NCBI RefSeq assembly: GCF_018143015.1
Contig: NC_054757.1
Span: forward strand, 22,831,785 to 22,895,784
Direction of reading: 5' to 3'
Length of the DNA stretch: 64,000 nt
Origin: Lytechinus variegatus
Taxonomy: Eukaryota > Echinodermata > Echinoidea > Temnopleuroida > Toxopneustidae
Made by a program: the position numbers and the translations under genes. The notes beneath the pieces are model-generated. The model did not search any database and was not told the origin of the DNA. It saw nothing but the letters and a program-made list of their open reading frames with translations. Below, in pieces: positions 11,605 to 23,346 of the stretch; the first letter of the stretch is position 1; every line of letters starts with the position of its first letter.

Positions 11605-12211
11605 TTAAAGGTCAAGTACACCACAGAAAAATGTTGATTTGAATCAATAGAGAAAAATCAGACGAGCACAATGCTGAAAATTTCATAAAAATCGGATGTT
11701 GAATAAGAAATTAATGACATTTCAAAGTTTCGCTTATTTTTAACAAAATAGGTATATGAACGAGCCAGATACATCCAAATGAGAAAATCGATGATGTCAC
11801 TCACTCACTATTTCTTTTGTTTTTTATTGTTTGAATTATACAATATTTATTTTTTTACGAATTTGACGATTAAGACCTCCTTGCCTGAAGCACAAAATGT
11901 TAAGATAATGAAATTACACGTGTTCAGGGAGGAATGAAACTTCATTTCACATGACAATGACGAGAAAATAAAAATATTTCATATTTCATATAATAAAATA
12001 CAAAAGAAATAGTGAGTGATGTCATCAGTTCCCTCATTTGCATACCGACCGAGATGTGCATATAACTGTTTTGTGAAATGAAGCGAAACTTTAAAATGTC
12101 ATAACTTTCTTATTTTACATCCGATTTTGATGAAATTTTCAGTGTAATGTTCGTTGAATTTTCCTCTTTTTATTCAAATCAAGTTTTTGTTGGGGTGGAC
12201 TTGTCCTTTAA
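11605..12211. mobile_element. TTAA foldback element family 1, copy 1
   Basis: Bounded by TTAA at 11605-11608 and 12208-12211. Termini AAAGGTCAAGTACACC / GGTGGACTTGTCCTTT. The two halves (each about 280 bp, e.g. CATCCGATTTT and its complement, ATTTGCATACC near the left-right mirror points, ACTCACTATTTCTTTTGT / ACAAAAGAAATAGTGAGT) are inverted copies, so the whole element is a giant hairpin without coding sequence. TTAA targets fit piggyBac- or Kolobok-type transposases; this assignment is inferred. Confidence 0.85.
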
Positions 12212-12471
12212 CCTTCTACAGAAGCGAAATATCAGTATGAACTATTTTCTTTTTCTCTAGAAGCATGTTTTTGAATCAATTTCTTTTGCAAATTTGGAAT
12301 TAGTTACGGACAACTAAAGGAAACACAACCATATTTTCATACAAACATAATTATACACAAAAATATCTGGGGGGAACATATACAACTTTGAAACTTCCTA
12401 AAAAATTGACCCATTTCAGCATTTTCCGAAAATTTTCGCTATTTTAGAGGTCACTTATTATCAGAGGCGTC

Positions 12472-13093
12472 GATTATGGGGGGACAGGGGGGCGATCGCC
12501 CCACCAATGAAAATATTGGGGGGCAAACATATCATTTTGCCCCCCCCCCCCAATAATTCCGCATGTGCTAAAAATAAAATAAGATTGTAATGTTACACAG
12601 AAATCAGCAAGCGAGATTGAGATACACAACTCGTTCTTCGTCTAAAATCGTGCTCAAAATGTCCATTTTTCAGATTGGAATATCAAAAAATTTCAGCTCG
12701 CGCTTCGCGCTCGCATCATTTTGTAACAAAAACCCCATACTTTCCATGATTAAAAAGGTGAATTTGGTCCCGTTTTCAGTTCTAAACCTCAAAAGAACTC
12801 CCACTTCGATTTGAAAAAAGTCTTTTGTTGGATATATATATCTTGTTCTTTATTAAAAACGTCCATTAAACTCAATTTTTTTTCCAGATCGAAATATCAA
12901 AATTTTCAGCTCGCGCTTCGCGCTCGCATTAATCTGCTGGTGAGATATATATATATATATATATGTGTGTGTGTATATATATACATATATATATATATAG
13001 GCATATGTGTGTGGGTGTGATCGAGCGCCTTTGGAAAATTGATTCATGATTTTGCCCCCCCCCCCCAATCTGAAAAATGGATCGACGCCCCTG
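12472..13093 (+). mobile_element. hAT-like non-autonomous element, 622 bp, copy 1 (left of H2B)
   Basis: Starts CAGAGGCGTCGAT and ends ATCGACGCCCCTG. Flanked by a perfect 8-bp duplication, CTTATTAT (12464-12471 and 13094-13101). CAG/CTG ends plus 8-bp duplication fit the hAT superfamily. The interior has G/C homopolymers, an internal duplication about 213 bp apart, each unit holding GCTCGCGCTTCGCGCTCGC (12696-12714, 12909-12927), and a TA/TG dinucleotide tract at 12948-12998. No transposase. Confidence 0.9.
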
Positions 13094-13372
13094 CTTATTA
13101 TAACAGATGTATGATTCTGAACATGGTTTGCATAATACTGATGCGTATTTTTGCTTAAATCTGAGATAATGTATATACTCGGATTGACAGAGAGGGGTAT
13201 TGATATCGAGCGAAAGACAGAGGGAGTATGTGGAAATATAGAGAGGAGAGGGGGATAGAGAAAAATAAAATAAAACTATAAAAAAGATCACTGAATGGTT
13301 GAGCGGTCTTTCCAACGGACATTTATTGTCCACCTCATTACGTAACTTTACAGGGTCAGTCCAGACACCTTG

Positions 13373-13480
13373 ATTTGCATTATCGATCGATGGATCGTGC
13401 GGGGCGGTCTCTCATTTGCATACTGGTCAATTGCCGCTTTCGATGGTCACTGCGTACGGTACCTCGGATCGCTATAAATA
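13373..13480 (+). promoter_or_regulatory. H2B promoter: two octamers and TATA box
   Basis: Octamer ATTTGCAT occurs at 13373-13380 and 13414-13421, and TATAAATA at 13473-13480, 58 bp before the ATG. Octamer-dependent H2B transcription by POU-domain factors is established in sea urchins and vertebrates. Cap site probably near 13500-13510. Confidence 0.82.
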
Positions 13481-13537
13481 GCGGGACGCTTCAAGTGTCC
13501 AATCAGTTGATCTACTCGACACAATCAAGTAATCATC

Positions 13538-13909
13538 ATGCCTGCCAAGACTAGCGGAAAAGGAGCCAAGAAGGCCGGTAAGGCCAAGGCCAGCCGTGCA
13601 GCTGGAGACAAGAAGAGGAGGAGGAAGCGAAAGGAAAGCTACGGAATCTACATCTACAAGGTTCTGAAGCAGGTCCATCCCGACACTGGTATCTCAAGCC
13701 GTGCCATGTCCATCATGAACAGCTTCGTCAACGATGTCTTCGAACGTATTGCCGGTGAGGCTTCCCGTCTTGCCCAGTACAACAAGAAGTCCACCATCAG
13801 CAGCCGTGAGGTCCAGACTTCAGTCCGTCTCCTCCTCCCCGGTGAACTGGCCAAACACGCCGTCTCTGAGGGCACCAAGGCCGTCACCAAGTACACCACC
13901 GCCAAGTAA
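13538..13909 (+). CDS. H2B: histone H2B, replication-dependent, 123 codons plus stop
   Basis: Core nucleosomal histone, packs DNA with H2A, H3 and H4 in the nucleus. The single exon begins [18 protein letters not shown], a lysine-rich tail, then [20 protein letters not shown], the histone fold ([34 protein letters not shown]) and the C-terminal helix [20 protein letters not shown] ending KYTTAK. Length is normal. It lacks the repeated SPKK motifs of sea urchin sperm H2B, so an embryonic or somatic form is likely; late-type is my inference from the dispersed setting. The start is unambiguous (ATCATCATG after the TATA leader). The third-position GC bias contrasts strongly with its AT-rich surroundings. 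Cell-cycle control is implied by the stem-loop 3' end. It is the nearest gene to H2A, 4 kb downstream, same strand. Confidence 0.98.
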   Translation: MPAKTSGKGAKKAGKAKASRAAGDKKRRRKRKESYGIYIYKVLKQVHPDTGISSRAMSIMNSFVNDVFERIAGEASRLAQYNKKSTISSREVQTSVRLLLPGELAKHAVSEGTKAVTKYTTAK

Positions 13910-13935
13910 ATTGGTCATTGCCATTTACAACGAAC

Positions 13936-13971
13936 GGCTCTTTTCAGAGCCACCAATATTTCAAGAAAGAA
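13936..13971 (+). terminator. H2B histone mRNA 3' stem-loop and downstream element
   Basis: GGCTCTTTTCAGAGCC (13936-13951) is the canonical histone 3' hairpin (6-bp stem, 4-nt loop), followed by ACCA and, 10 nt on, the purine-rich CAAGAAAGA (13962-13970), the U7 snRNA pairing site in sea urchin histone pre-mRNA. Cleavage occurs between them; the mRNA would not be polyadenylated. Confidence 0.96.
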
Positions 13972-14976
13972 CAGCGTTATCTCGTATTACTTTCAATTAG
14001 TTTAACCAGTACTGTTAGTTATAAACATCAAGTTTTTTTTGTATTCAAATACTCCCTCCGATGTTATACATTCCAGACATAGCACTTTCACTTATCCCCT
14101 CTGCCCCGGCTCCAACCTTCCGGGTGTTGTTCAAAATATAGAAGAGGTCTCATGGTGATGGGGTTATGAACGAAATGACTGAAATCAAGGAGCTTCCTTG
14201 CTAAAAAAAACACAGAGAGCACGATCGAGCGGCAGCGAGAAAAGGAGTAAAACTCAGAGGGGTGTGGAAAAGAGAGAAAGAGAGGGAAATGGTTTCTGTA
14301 AGCTTAGTGCGAGACGTTGTAAGGGAGAGGGGAGAGAATAAAAGTGCAGAAATTGATCAGAATCATTTCTGATGATTAAAACCTAAACTATTTAAAATCC
14401 TCTTCCGATTATAGTGACGGTAACAAAGTATTGTGAGAAGGGCAAGCCAAGATGTCGACTTTATCCTGACGTCATTTTTTCCTCAGTCTATAGTGTTACC
14501 CGATCCATACGTATTTTCATATCGCTCTCCTTTTTGATAAATGATTTTGTAAATACATTCATTTGATGATTCATTCATAATTCAATTGTCTTATTACCAC
14601 CGACACATGACCGAGATCAATAAAGGACTTGCCGACATTTTTACCTACATTGATTAACCCAGTGCTATCGATAAAGACATGGGTGTCGATCGGTATTCTT
14701 GGTTGGGGGGGATGATTGACACAAATTTTCTTGTGGATGGGGATCTTTCAACATATACCCCCACTAAAATCACAAGTTAGGACATTTGGGAGTGGTTGAT
14801 ATGCATGGTGTTCTTGGAAATTCCTTCATTGTTGTAGTGTACTATACTTGTATAATTTTTTTGAAAATTCAATTTGTGTTACAAGTAAGCCTATTCTAAA
14901 CTCATACCGAGAAAACAGGACAAAAATTGACTGGACCATGTACATAGTGATCTGTTTATTGAGCATGATGTATACA

Positions 14977-15789
14977 CAGGGGCGTCGATCCATTTTTCAG
15001 ATGGGGGGGGGTGGCAAAATTATGAATCAACGTTCCAAAGGCGCTCGTTAACAAAAAACGAACAAACTCACCCACACACCCCCACACACATAGGCATATA
15101 TATATATATATAACTCATGAGAAAGAGACACATATTTCACCTTCACCAACAATGCGAGCGCGAAGCGCGAGCTAAATTTTTTTAGTATGTCATGAAAACA
15201 GGAAAAATGTACCTGTTTAGGTTTGTTTGTAGTAACTCATGAGCAGGGTCGATACATGTATCTCACTAGAGAGCGAGCTAAAATTTCTTTATATTCTGAC
15301 CTGAAAGCTTGATATTCTAAGCATTTTTGGCACCAATGATTAAGATGGGTATCTAGAAGAACAATAGATGCGCGAACTGAAAATTTTGATCTGGAAAAAA
15401 AAGACACTTTAATGGAAGATATATATCCAACAAAAGATTTTTGCAAATCAAAGTTCTTTTGAGGTTTAGAATTGAAAACGGGACATTCTATTCACCTATA
15501 TAATCATGATAAGTATGGGTTTATGGTACATGATGCGAGCGCGAAGCGCGAGCTGAAAATTTGTATATTCCAATCTAAAAAACCGACATTTTGAGCACGA
15601 TTTTAAATCAAAATCGAGTTGGTATCTCAATCTCGCTTGCTGATTTCAGTGTAGCATTACAATATTATTTTATTTTTCGTTGCACATGCGGAATTATGGG
15701 GGGGACAAAACGATATGTTTGCCCCCCAATATTTTATTGGTGGGGCGATCGCCCCCTGCCCCCCCCCCCACCCAGGATCGACGCCTCTG
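14977..15789 (-). mobile_element. hAT-like non-autonomous element, 813 bp, copy 2 (right of H2B, inverted)
   Basis: Same family as 12472-13093 but in opposite orientation: starts CAGGGGCGTCGATCC, ends GGATCGACGCCTCTG. Perfect 8-bp duplication TGTATACA at 14969-14976 and 15790-15797. Holds two copies of the 19-nt motif GCGAGCGCGAAGCGCGAGC (15154-15172, 15534-15552) and a mirror-placed G/C block with GGGGCGATCGCCCC. No transposase. Confidence 0.9.
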
Positions 15790-15959
15790 TGTATACAACT
15801 TCTCTCTTAAATCTAACCTGACTGGCAATATTTTTATTCTTCTTAATGCATGATGATAAAATGCAGATTCGGACCAATTAAGACTAGCACAAATTCAACC
15901 TGTGTGGCTTCTCGTGCGCCATCGGGCTTACCGTCATTCCTTAGAGATTTATCTTGCCA

Positions 15960-16283
15960 CCCTTTTAATCCCGTTTATTTTTCCACCCTTTTGAATTAAT
16001 GATTTATTTAAATTAATTTATTCACCACTGGTGGGATGGAACACCCTATCAACAAAAGTTGATTTTCGTTGGGGTCCAGTAAGGTCATGTGCTAAACATT
16101 TCATTCTTTTTCATCTTGAACCTCCATCCATCTGTTTAATAGTCCTGAATAATAACAATATACACAAATTGCTAGGGAAACAAACTGATTGATGGCATAC
16201 TATAATCACTTTGTAATTGTATATTCTCCTGTAAATTTATTGTAAACTTTTTTTGTTGAAATGCCGAATAAAATAATAATAAT
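15960..16283 (+). repeat. possible LINE 3' tail
   Basis: Ends in GCCGAATAAAATAATAATAA, like the A-rich microsatellite tail of a LINE, and contains a perfect small hairpin ATCAACAAAAGTTGAT (16048-16063). No coding part is seen. It lies inside the element 14678-16426. Weakly supported. Confidence 0.3.
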
Positions 16284-16426
16284 CATGATCAAACTTTTCA
16301 TTTTTTCATCATCATTATTATAATTTTTCTACCCTAAATTATTGGGGGATGATAATACAGGCCATCCCCCCACTTGAAATATTGGGGGGATATATCCCCC
16401 CATCCCCCCCGTGATCGACACCCATG

Positions 16427-16904
16427 GATACTGATCATATTATGTGAAATTTATTTATATATTTATTTTCTTAGAGTTTCCATTTATCGCCGAGGTCGGT
16501 AAAGTGGATGACGACATTTTACATAGAATAACACTGAGATATCGATAAAGGTCATTGACTGAGAAATTTATGCATGTATTTATTTTTTAAAATCTATTTT
16601 GTACTTCAGGGTTGGTTTAGTTTTTTAAAACTGCTTTACAAAGGGGCCCCGTGGTTAAATAAAACATCATTCAACATGAAAATGCAAAGTAAGGAAACAT
16701 CATTAACTACTATTGAACACAAAAGATGATGTATGACATGACTATTCTCGATTTATTCCAGTTGGGGGTAGAGCAAGTGAAACGCCAATGTCAGCCTCGT
16801 CTGCATACACAATTCAATAGTAGCAGTGCTGACTTTTTTAAAATATAAATGAAAATAAAAAAAATAGAGAAGTGATGGGTATTGAAAGGGTAGTGCTTGC
16901 CCAT

Positions 16905-16939
<35 letters not shown>

Positions 16940-17590
16940 CAAACCCCCTATTTTTCGTTGAAGAAAAATTAGTCAACTGTATTTAGATCATCTCGACAGG
17001 AATATTATTCCCTTAAAATAGAAAAGTAAATTGCCGCTAAAAATATGTTTCATAAAGTAAACTCAAACTCAAATTGATACAATATTACTTTTTACTTTTA
17101 CTTTAAAGAGATATATAGAGACTATGGTATTATGCGTCTCTATGAGAACTGCTTACTCTAATTATTATTATAACATTTTTCCAATTAAGATATTTGAGGA
17201 ACGATAAAAATAGATAAAAGCGTGTATATAATTTGAGTCATAAGTTTAAAATATTGGTACCTACATGCAAAGTGTACATTTGCTCAAATCGTAACATCTA
17301 CCATATCTTCCAACATAATGATAATAGTTCTACATCAACATGAATCATAACAACTATGGTGTGGGTTAAAAGAGTTTAGTCTAAATTAAACTAAGATTAA
17401 TGAGTTTTTCCCCAAAAATATTAAAGAAGTTTTTACAACGGCGGAAATCACGATGAATTTTAATTCAGCATTATTGAAATAAATAGTTACATGGGAGAAC
17501 ACGATGAGCTCTTTCATTATTATCACTGTATCACTGTTTTTTTTTTTGTTAGATACATGTGCGATTTGGTCATCAAGTGAACACTGCGTA
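16427..17590. other. histone intergenic spacer without recognisable gene
   Basis: AT-rich DNA between H2B and H2A. The only clear structure is a TA dinucleotide run at 16909-16936. I see no coding frame or RNA gene here. Confidence 0.6.
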
Positions 17591-17715
17591 GAATGGCTCT
17601 AGTACTGGTGTTTGAAATTGACGCCACCCGTATAACCGCCAAATTGCACAGCGCCTATTACAGTTGTTACGTAATCATCCGTCTGGTGTCCCCTATGGTG
17701 GCGGAAAGCGGCATT

Positions 17716-17879
17716 ATGCAAATAATATGTAAATTATATGCAAATAACCCACCGGAAAGTCAGGCGGACGGGCGGTCCGGCACAACAGAATCAATACACA
17801 TTTTGGCAGCTCAGGTGGATGGGTGAATTGTTCATCGACCCGTGTCAGAGTTGGGGCGATCTTTCGGTAGGTATAAATA
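17716..17879 (+). promoter_or_regulatory. H2A promoter: two reverse octamers and TATA box
   Basis: ATGCAAAT at 17716-17723 and 17738-17745 (the H2B octamer in reverse), then a GC patch with GGACGGGCGGTCC (about 17767-17779) and TATAAATA at 17872-17879. The leader begins near 17900 and the ATG lies at 17946. Confidence 0.8.
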
Positions 17880-17897
17880 GCTAGCCGCGGAATTTGA

Positions 17898-18320
<423 letters not shown>

Positions 18321-18351
18321 GAAGGGACATCTCTTTTGATCAGATCAAAAC

Positions 18352-18386
18352 GGCTCTTTTCAGAGCCACCACATCTCCAAGAAAGA
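18352..18386 (+). terminator. H2A histone mRNA 3' stem-loop and downstream element
   Basis: GGCTCTTTTCAGAGCC at 18352-18367, identical to the H2B hairpin, followed by ACCA and CAAGAAAGA (18378-18386), the U7 pairing site. This identity in hairpin and downstream element shows shared 3' processing. Confidence 0.96.
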
Positions 18387-18389
18387 ATA

Positions 18390-20320
18390 CAAATTGACAT
18401 CTCAGTTTAAGATTATTTTTTTTTATTCGTACGCCCTTTTCTTCGTTTAAAACAATTTTATTATGTTCTATTGTCCAAAGAATAGGCCTAAGTAACGAAA
18501 ATTAATGCTGGGCTTCTCCGGCTATGCAAGCAGCTCAGTGCTTTATTTAATTCCCTTATGAAGATATTTGAGGGGTGCTTATAATTCTATTAATATCTTG
18601 TCTATTTTTGATAAACAAACAGTAAAATTAAACCTCAAGCCTTGCTAGTATATCGTCCTTGTTTGATAAACACATTAACCTAGTGAACGATAAAAAGTGA
18701 ATTATTATTTGAAAGTTCTGAAATCTTATGACGTTTTGTATAATTTTCTTTCCAAAAGCCTGTTTAGATTATTATTCAATTAGTCCTATATAGGTTTTGA
18801 TATGCAATCAGTTTTAACTTTAGTTCTCAAGAAAAATGTTATTTTATTTTTTACTTTATTTTTACTTTATTTCGAATGAAAGATTACCGAGAGGGGTTTT
18901 ATCGACTGTACAGGGGGGGGGGGGGGCGGTATAGCATAAAACGAATCACATTTTTCAAAACTGCAAAATGAATGACAACATCATTACAACAGCAAACATC
19001 AAATGAACTTTCAAAATCGTAAATGACCCAAAACACTATTAAGTAATTCTTAGCATCATTGAGGAGGATATTGACAAATACTTTGTGGCGCAATGAGCCC
19101 ACCCCCCAAAAAATAGTAATAATAATACTAATAAAAAAAATAATAGGGGCCAGTATGGCGGATGGAGCAAAAAAATATGCAAGCGAGCAAGTAAACAATT
19201 GATTTCATCAGTTTATATATTTTCTTTGGGGACATTGCCCCTAGCCCCCATTTGAACGCCTGTGAAAATCAAATCAAAATTTTAAAACCAAGAGACTTTA
19301 ACATGATATGAGACCATAATAGCAACAATCTTCACATCACCAAACTCACTCTATAAAAAAAAAACTTGATTTCTTTGGCAAGAGAATATAATGTGGGTTA
19401 GCAAAACGCGATGCGATCTCCTTCTACTCATGGTAAATCCTCTGGGCAAAGCGCTTTAGCGCCATCATACGAGTAGAGTGAGATTGATTGTAGGAATCGG
19501 TGCAATTGCAGACATTTGCAGCGTAAAAAACATTGAAAAACATATGCAGATATACCAAAATTGATATAAATGACATATTAAACTCATATCATAACAAAAA
19601 CAAAATATTATACGACATGTTTAAAATACTACAAACCAATAGTGAATGAACAAAGTTACAGAGAATTCAATACATAGAGTGATATGTAAAAATAAATAAA
19701 GCAGATAAACATAAAATATTTGATTCAATTTAAAAAGGCAATAACAATGCTTAAATTTTCAAAAGATGCGCTTTCAGATTTTGTTTTCTTTTCAGTAAAG
19801 TAGCTGTAGATAGGGAGACAAAAGGGCTTTTTAAATGTTTTAAAAAGTTTTCATTTTTATTTTATGTTAAATGACAAGTTATTCAAAAGTAAGTAAATTT
19901 ATTCATGTTTATTCAAACCATATGAAGCTGGTACAAAAAAATGTGACTGAGGTATAAGTTTGCTCTCGTTCCTAGCTGCCGACTGATGCACCCATGGTAG
20001 ACCCCTATACATAAAATTGTATTTGTGTGATGATCTTTGTCATTTCATGTACTGATATTGATCAGTTGATGTCGATTTATCAAGGTACACTTACATGTAT
20101 GTGTTTAAAGTACCGAATAAATAAATGCGGGTTTCGAAAATGCCTTTAACTGAGCATGCTGGGTGTCACAGCACGCACACACAATTTTTCGCGAATTCTC
20201 GCCCAATAAAAACACAATGAATGGGAGAAAGCGGAAAATATCTCATGGTGTATATGAGAAAGCGGAAAATAATAAATAATAAACTCACGATAGGAGATAA
20301 CGTAAAATAACTAACGGTGT
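18390..20320. other. intergenic, no gene seen
   Basis: AT-rich. Holds a long G run at 18912-18926 and a MITE-like G/C-flanked patch (18910-19260, ending in GCCCCTAGCCCCCATTTGAA) but no clean termini. No coding or RNA gene recognised. Confidence 0.5.
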
Positions 20321-22030
20321 CAATATTTTGGCCTCAATCATCATCATGATTGCTCCTCATCCACCCCAGCAACCGTCATCCCTGGATACATTTTCATTCT
20401 CTGTCCATTCCGATGGGAATGGTCTCGAGATAACGTTCCCATGTCGTGATCGCAGCGCCGAAGCCCGGCCAGGGCACGGTGGTCACGGAGCCGAGGATGA
20501 GGAACATGGCGAGTCACGGTCCAATGGCTATACTTAAGTGGCTTCAAATCCGCCACTGACAACGTAACTTTCCAATGTTCTTTTGTTTTCCCTCCACTCA
20601 CGCCTATTGTCATGTCTATGGATACCACTCACTCACACGAGACACGGTCGCGCGCTGAAAGAATGAGTTTATTCGTATACTGATAGAGAACATAAGCTGG
20701 GGTATTAATTTCATCTTAGTGAGATAATAGCTTTCCGATAGTGCGTAAGGCTTCAGCTCTAAGTGATCATTAATGATGTGAAGAAAGTAGTTTCCTTTAT
20801 CGATGTGAAATAAAATAGACATACATGTGCCTGGTTCATCAAATTGATATGACATGATAAGTATAAATCTATATAGATGCCAATGGCAGGGCAAAAAAAC
20901 TTCGTGTATATAATTGATAGCATAGAGGTAGAAGGAAAAGGAGAGAAAAAAGAAAATAGAGAAACTTAGGGAGAGAGAAAGAAAGGAAAGATAACAGAAG
21001 AAATAAAGAATGAAATGGAGGTAGAAGTAGAGAGGGTAAGAAAGGATGCAAGTATAGGCCAACATAAACATGGGCGAATATGGAACACTAAAATTCCATC
21101 TTTTTTTATAACTTATATAGAACTGAATACATGATGGGCAAATGATTCATCGACATTAAAAAGTATCAACTAAACAACTGTAAACGTTGTTCTTTTTTCC
21201 TTGTATTCGCTTTTCCGAGGGAAGATTCAAATCATTAATCGTTTCAATCAAAAGAATTTTGTTTTAATGTGGCCATGGTATGCTATACATTTCGCATTAC
21301 GTATCGTAGTAAAATCCACATAACGTGCCATTTGAATATATACCTGAATAATATGAGATTATTGTTAAATTAAGTCATAAAAACAGTTAATCCATGCCAT
21401 ATCCGTATAGTCATACGCGCACCAAGGCTTAATTATGGTTCGTATATATCTCGGTGATAATATTTTGAAAAATATAATTATACCGAGGCTGACACTGACC
21501 GCCCTTCACGCGAAACATCTCCAGTTTTCTCCCTCGCTCCCTCTCTTATTGGGAGGGGTCAACCGTTAAATGGTTACAAAGACACTATAACATGCATGGT
21601 CGCTTTTGATGACACACTCGGTTAGCACCAGAAATAAACGTCGTATTTTTGCAACGAAAACAGCTCAAAACGACGAGATAGTCGCTTCGATCGGCGTATA
21701 AATATCAATTTCTCACGATATTTTAACGATGGAAGGAGGCGAAGACGATCTGGGATGTATTTTCCCACGAGTTTTAGCGAGAACCTTTCAGTCGGGGGTT
21801 GGTAGGCAATTATAACCCATTAATGACTGACTTAATTACTCACCTCTGTGAGCATTGGGTAGAGAGAATTCAATTTAATACGACTACAACAGCGATAAAT
21901 TTTGGCAATAGTAAAACTATTGATAAAGACGGTGATGGCAATGATGACAGTAATAATAATAATATTATTAATAGTAACAATAATAATAATATATCAATGT
22001 GAATATGAATTATAATATTTCACCATGTGG
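20321..22030. other. intergenic with a CpG-richer patch and a possible core promoter
   Basis: 20340-20540 is CpG-richer with short open frames on both strands, none recognisable. 21490-21800 holds a CpG-rich stretch with TATAAATA at 21697-21704 followed by ATG at 21729 (28 codons, no similarity known to me). The ATG is too close to the TATA box for a normal leader, so only a weak promoter call is possible. 21950-21993 is an AAT-type simple repeat. Confidence 0.3.
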
Positions 22031-22044
22031 GGGTAATCTATATA

Positions 22045-22271
22045 CACTCTAAAATTCGAATGTTAAATCAACATTTGAAAGGTTGGAGGAGTGACAACCT
22101 TTTCCGAATGTTACATCCAACCTTGTATAAAGCTGAATCCAACCATAGTAGGTCCATGATCCAACATTTTAAGTGTTGGGTAGAACCATTTAAAGTGGTA
22201 AATGCAACATTTAGAAAATGTTGTCACTCCTACCTTTCAAATGTTGAGTTAACATTTCTTGTTTTAGAGTG
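22045..22271. mobile_element. MITE of the CACTCTAAAA type, 227 bp
   Basis: Ends CACTCTAAAA / TTTTAGAGTG, with TA at 22043-22044 and 22272-22273. Inverted repeats of about 60 bp include TCAACATTTGAAAGGT / ACCTTTCAAATGTTGA and GGAGTGACAAC / GTTGTCACTCC. No coding sequence. Confidence 0.88.
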
Positions 22272-22279
22272 TATAATTA

Positions 22280-23340
22280 GGACCACAATTCATAATACAT
22301 AATGGGGGTCCTCTATGGAGAGGTCGCTATTCAGCATGTGAGAAAATATCAGTGGCAGAGGGGGTTGGGGGGTTTAACCCCGCCCCCCCTGGCATGCCTG
22401 GCCTGCCAAGTAAAAAAAAACACTCTCGGGAAACCCCCTCTAGAAAGAAAAAAATCCTGGCCAGAATGGTAACCATTTGCAGGAATTGTTATTTTTTTTA
22501 AAATAATGACACTTCCGCAGGTTATGAAGAACTTCCGAGGTTATGAAGCGAACACCAGAACTCCTTATGATTCAACGATCCTTTTTCTGTGTTTATGATT
22601 TGCGATCTACTTCTTAGGTTATTGATAGCGACCCATCTGATTTCATGAATATACCCTCTACCAATAAACACCTATTCTCAGACGTAGTCATAGGTAAACT
22701 CAAGAAAATCAGACAAAAAAGAATGGGTGTAGCTTATAAATGTCTCCATAGCAACCATAGCAAGAGGGGAGAATACTTGATCCAATTGGCCCTCCTTTAT
22801 CAAAAGTCTACGTATCTTTGATTGACAAGATAAACAGTAAATTGTTTTTAAGTAAAAAATAATTACTTTAACAGGCAAAATTTACAATATCAAAGAAGAC
22901 CCCTCAGGCATACGAGGGTAGGTCAATTATTTAATAGTTAGTTGATTAATTAGTTGTTGTTGTTTTTTGTTGTTGATTGGCTTGTTTAGTCAGTTAAACA
23001 GGTAGTTAGTCCATTTAGATACACCTCCATATTTACCGTGGCAATATGTTGTCGAATGTATTAATGCGTGTCATTTTTTTAATCAGTGCTAATTTTTTTT
23101 TTAGTACTCTTTTATTCTCTTCTCTCATAAAATAAAATTGAACATAATTACAACATTCATGAACATAAATTAAAAAGCGATATCGAATCAAATTGACCAT
23201 AATTACAAAGTTTGATTTAAACGTACAAATATTGTGATTACATTTGACAATTCTTAACAAAAATGAAGTTAAACAATGTCATAAATAAATTCTAAATCAA
23301 TTCAATTTGTTGTAAATATAGAATATAATGAATATACATT
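22280..23340. other. intergenic, no gene seen
   Basis: AT-rich sequence with a G/C-homopolymer patch at 22345-22400 typical of degraded MITE ends. Nothing coding is visible. Confidence 0.5.
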
Positions 23341-23346
23341 AAGATA

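Larger units (their letters stand above)
14678..16426. mobile_element. larger inverted-repeat element interrupted by the hAT-like copy 2
   Basis: Termini CATGGGTGTCGATC (14678-14691) and GATCGACACCCATG (16413-16426) are exact inverted repeats. Flanks GATAAAGA and GATACTGA agree at 6 of 8 positions, so an aged 8-bp duplication is plausible. Interior: C/G-homopolymer stretches, the nested element 14977-15789, and a LINE-like tail. hAT-like, by inference. Confidence 0.65.

Noticed and set aside
12929-13333. 134-codon minus-strand frame overlapping the left hAT-like element
   Set aside because: Runs through a TA/TG dinucleotide tract and the element border; no domain.
13654-13905. Open frames antisense or out of frame with H2B (also 17997-18191 against H2A)
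   Set aside because: Shadows of GC-rich histone coding sequence.
12464-15797. Idea that H2B moved inside one composite transposon
   Set aside because: Each flanking element has its own perfect and different 8-bp duplication, showing two separate insertions.
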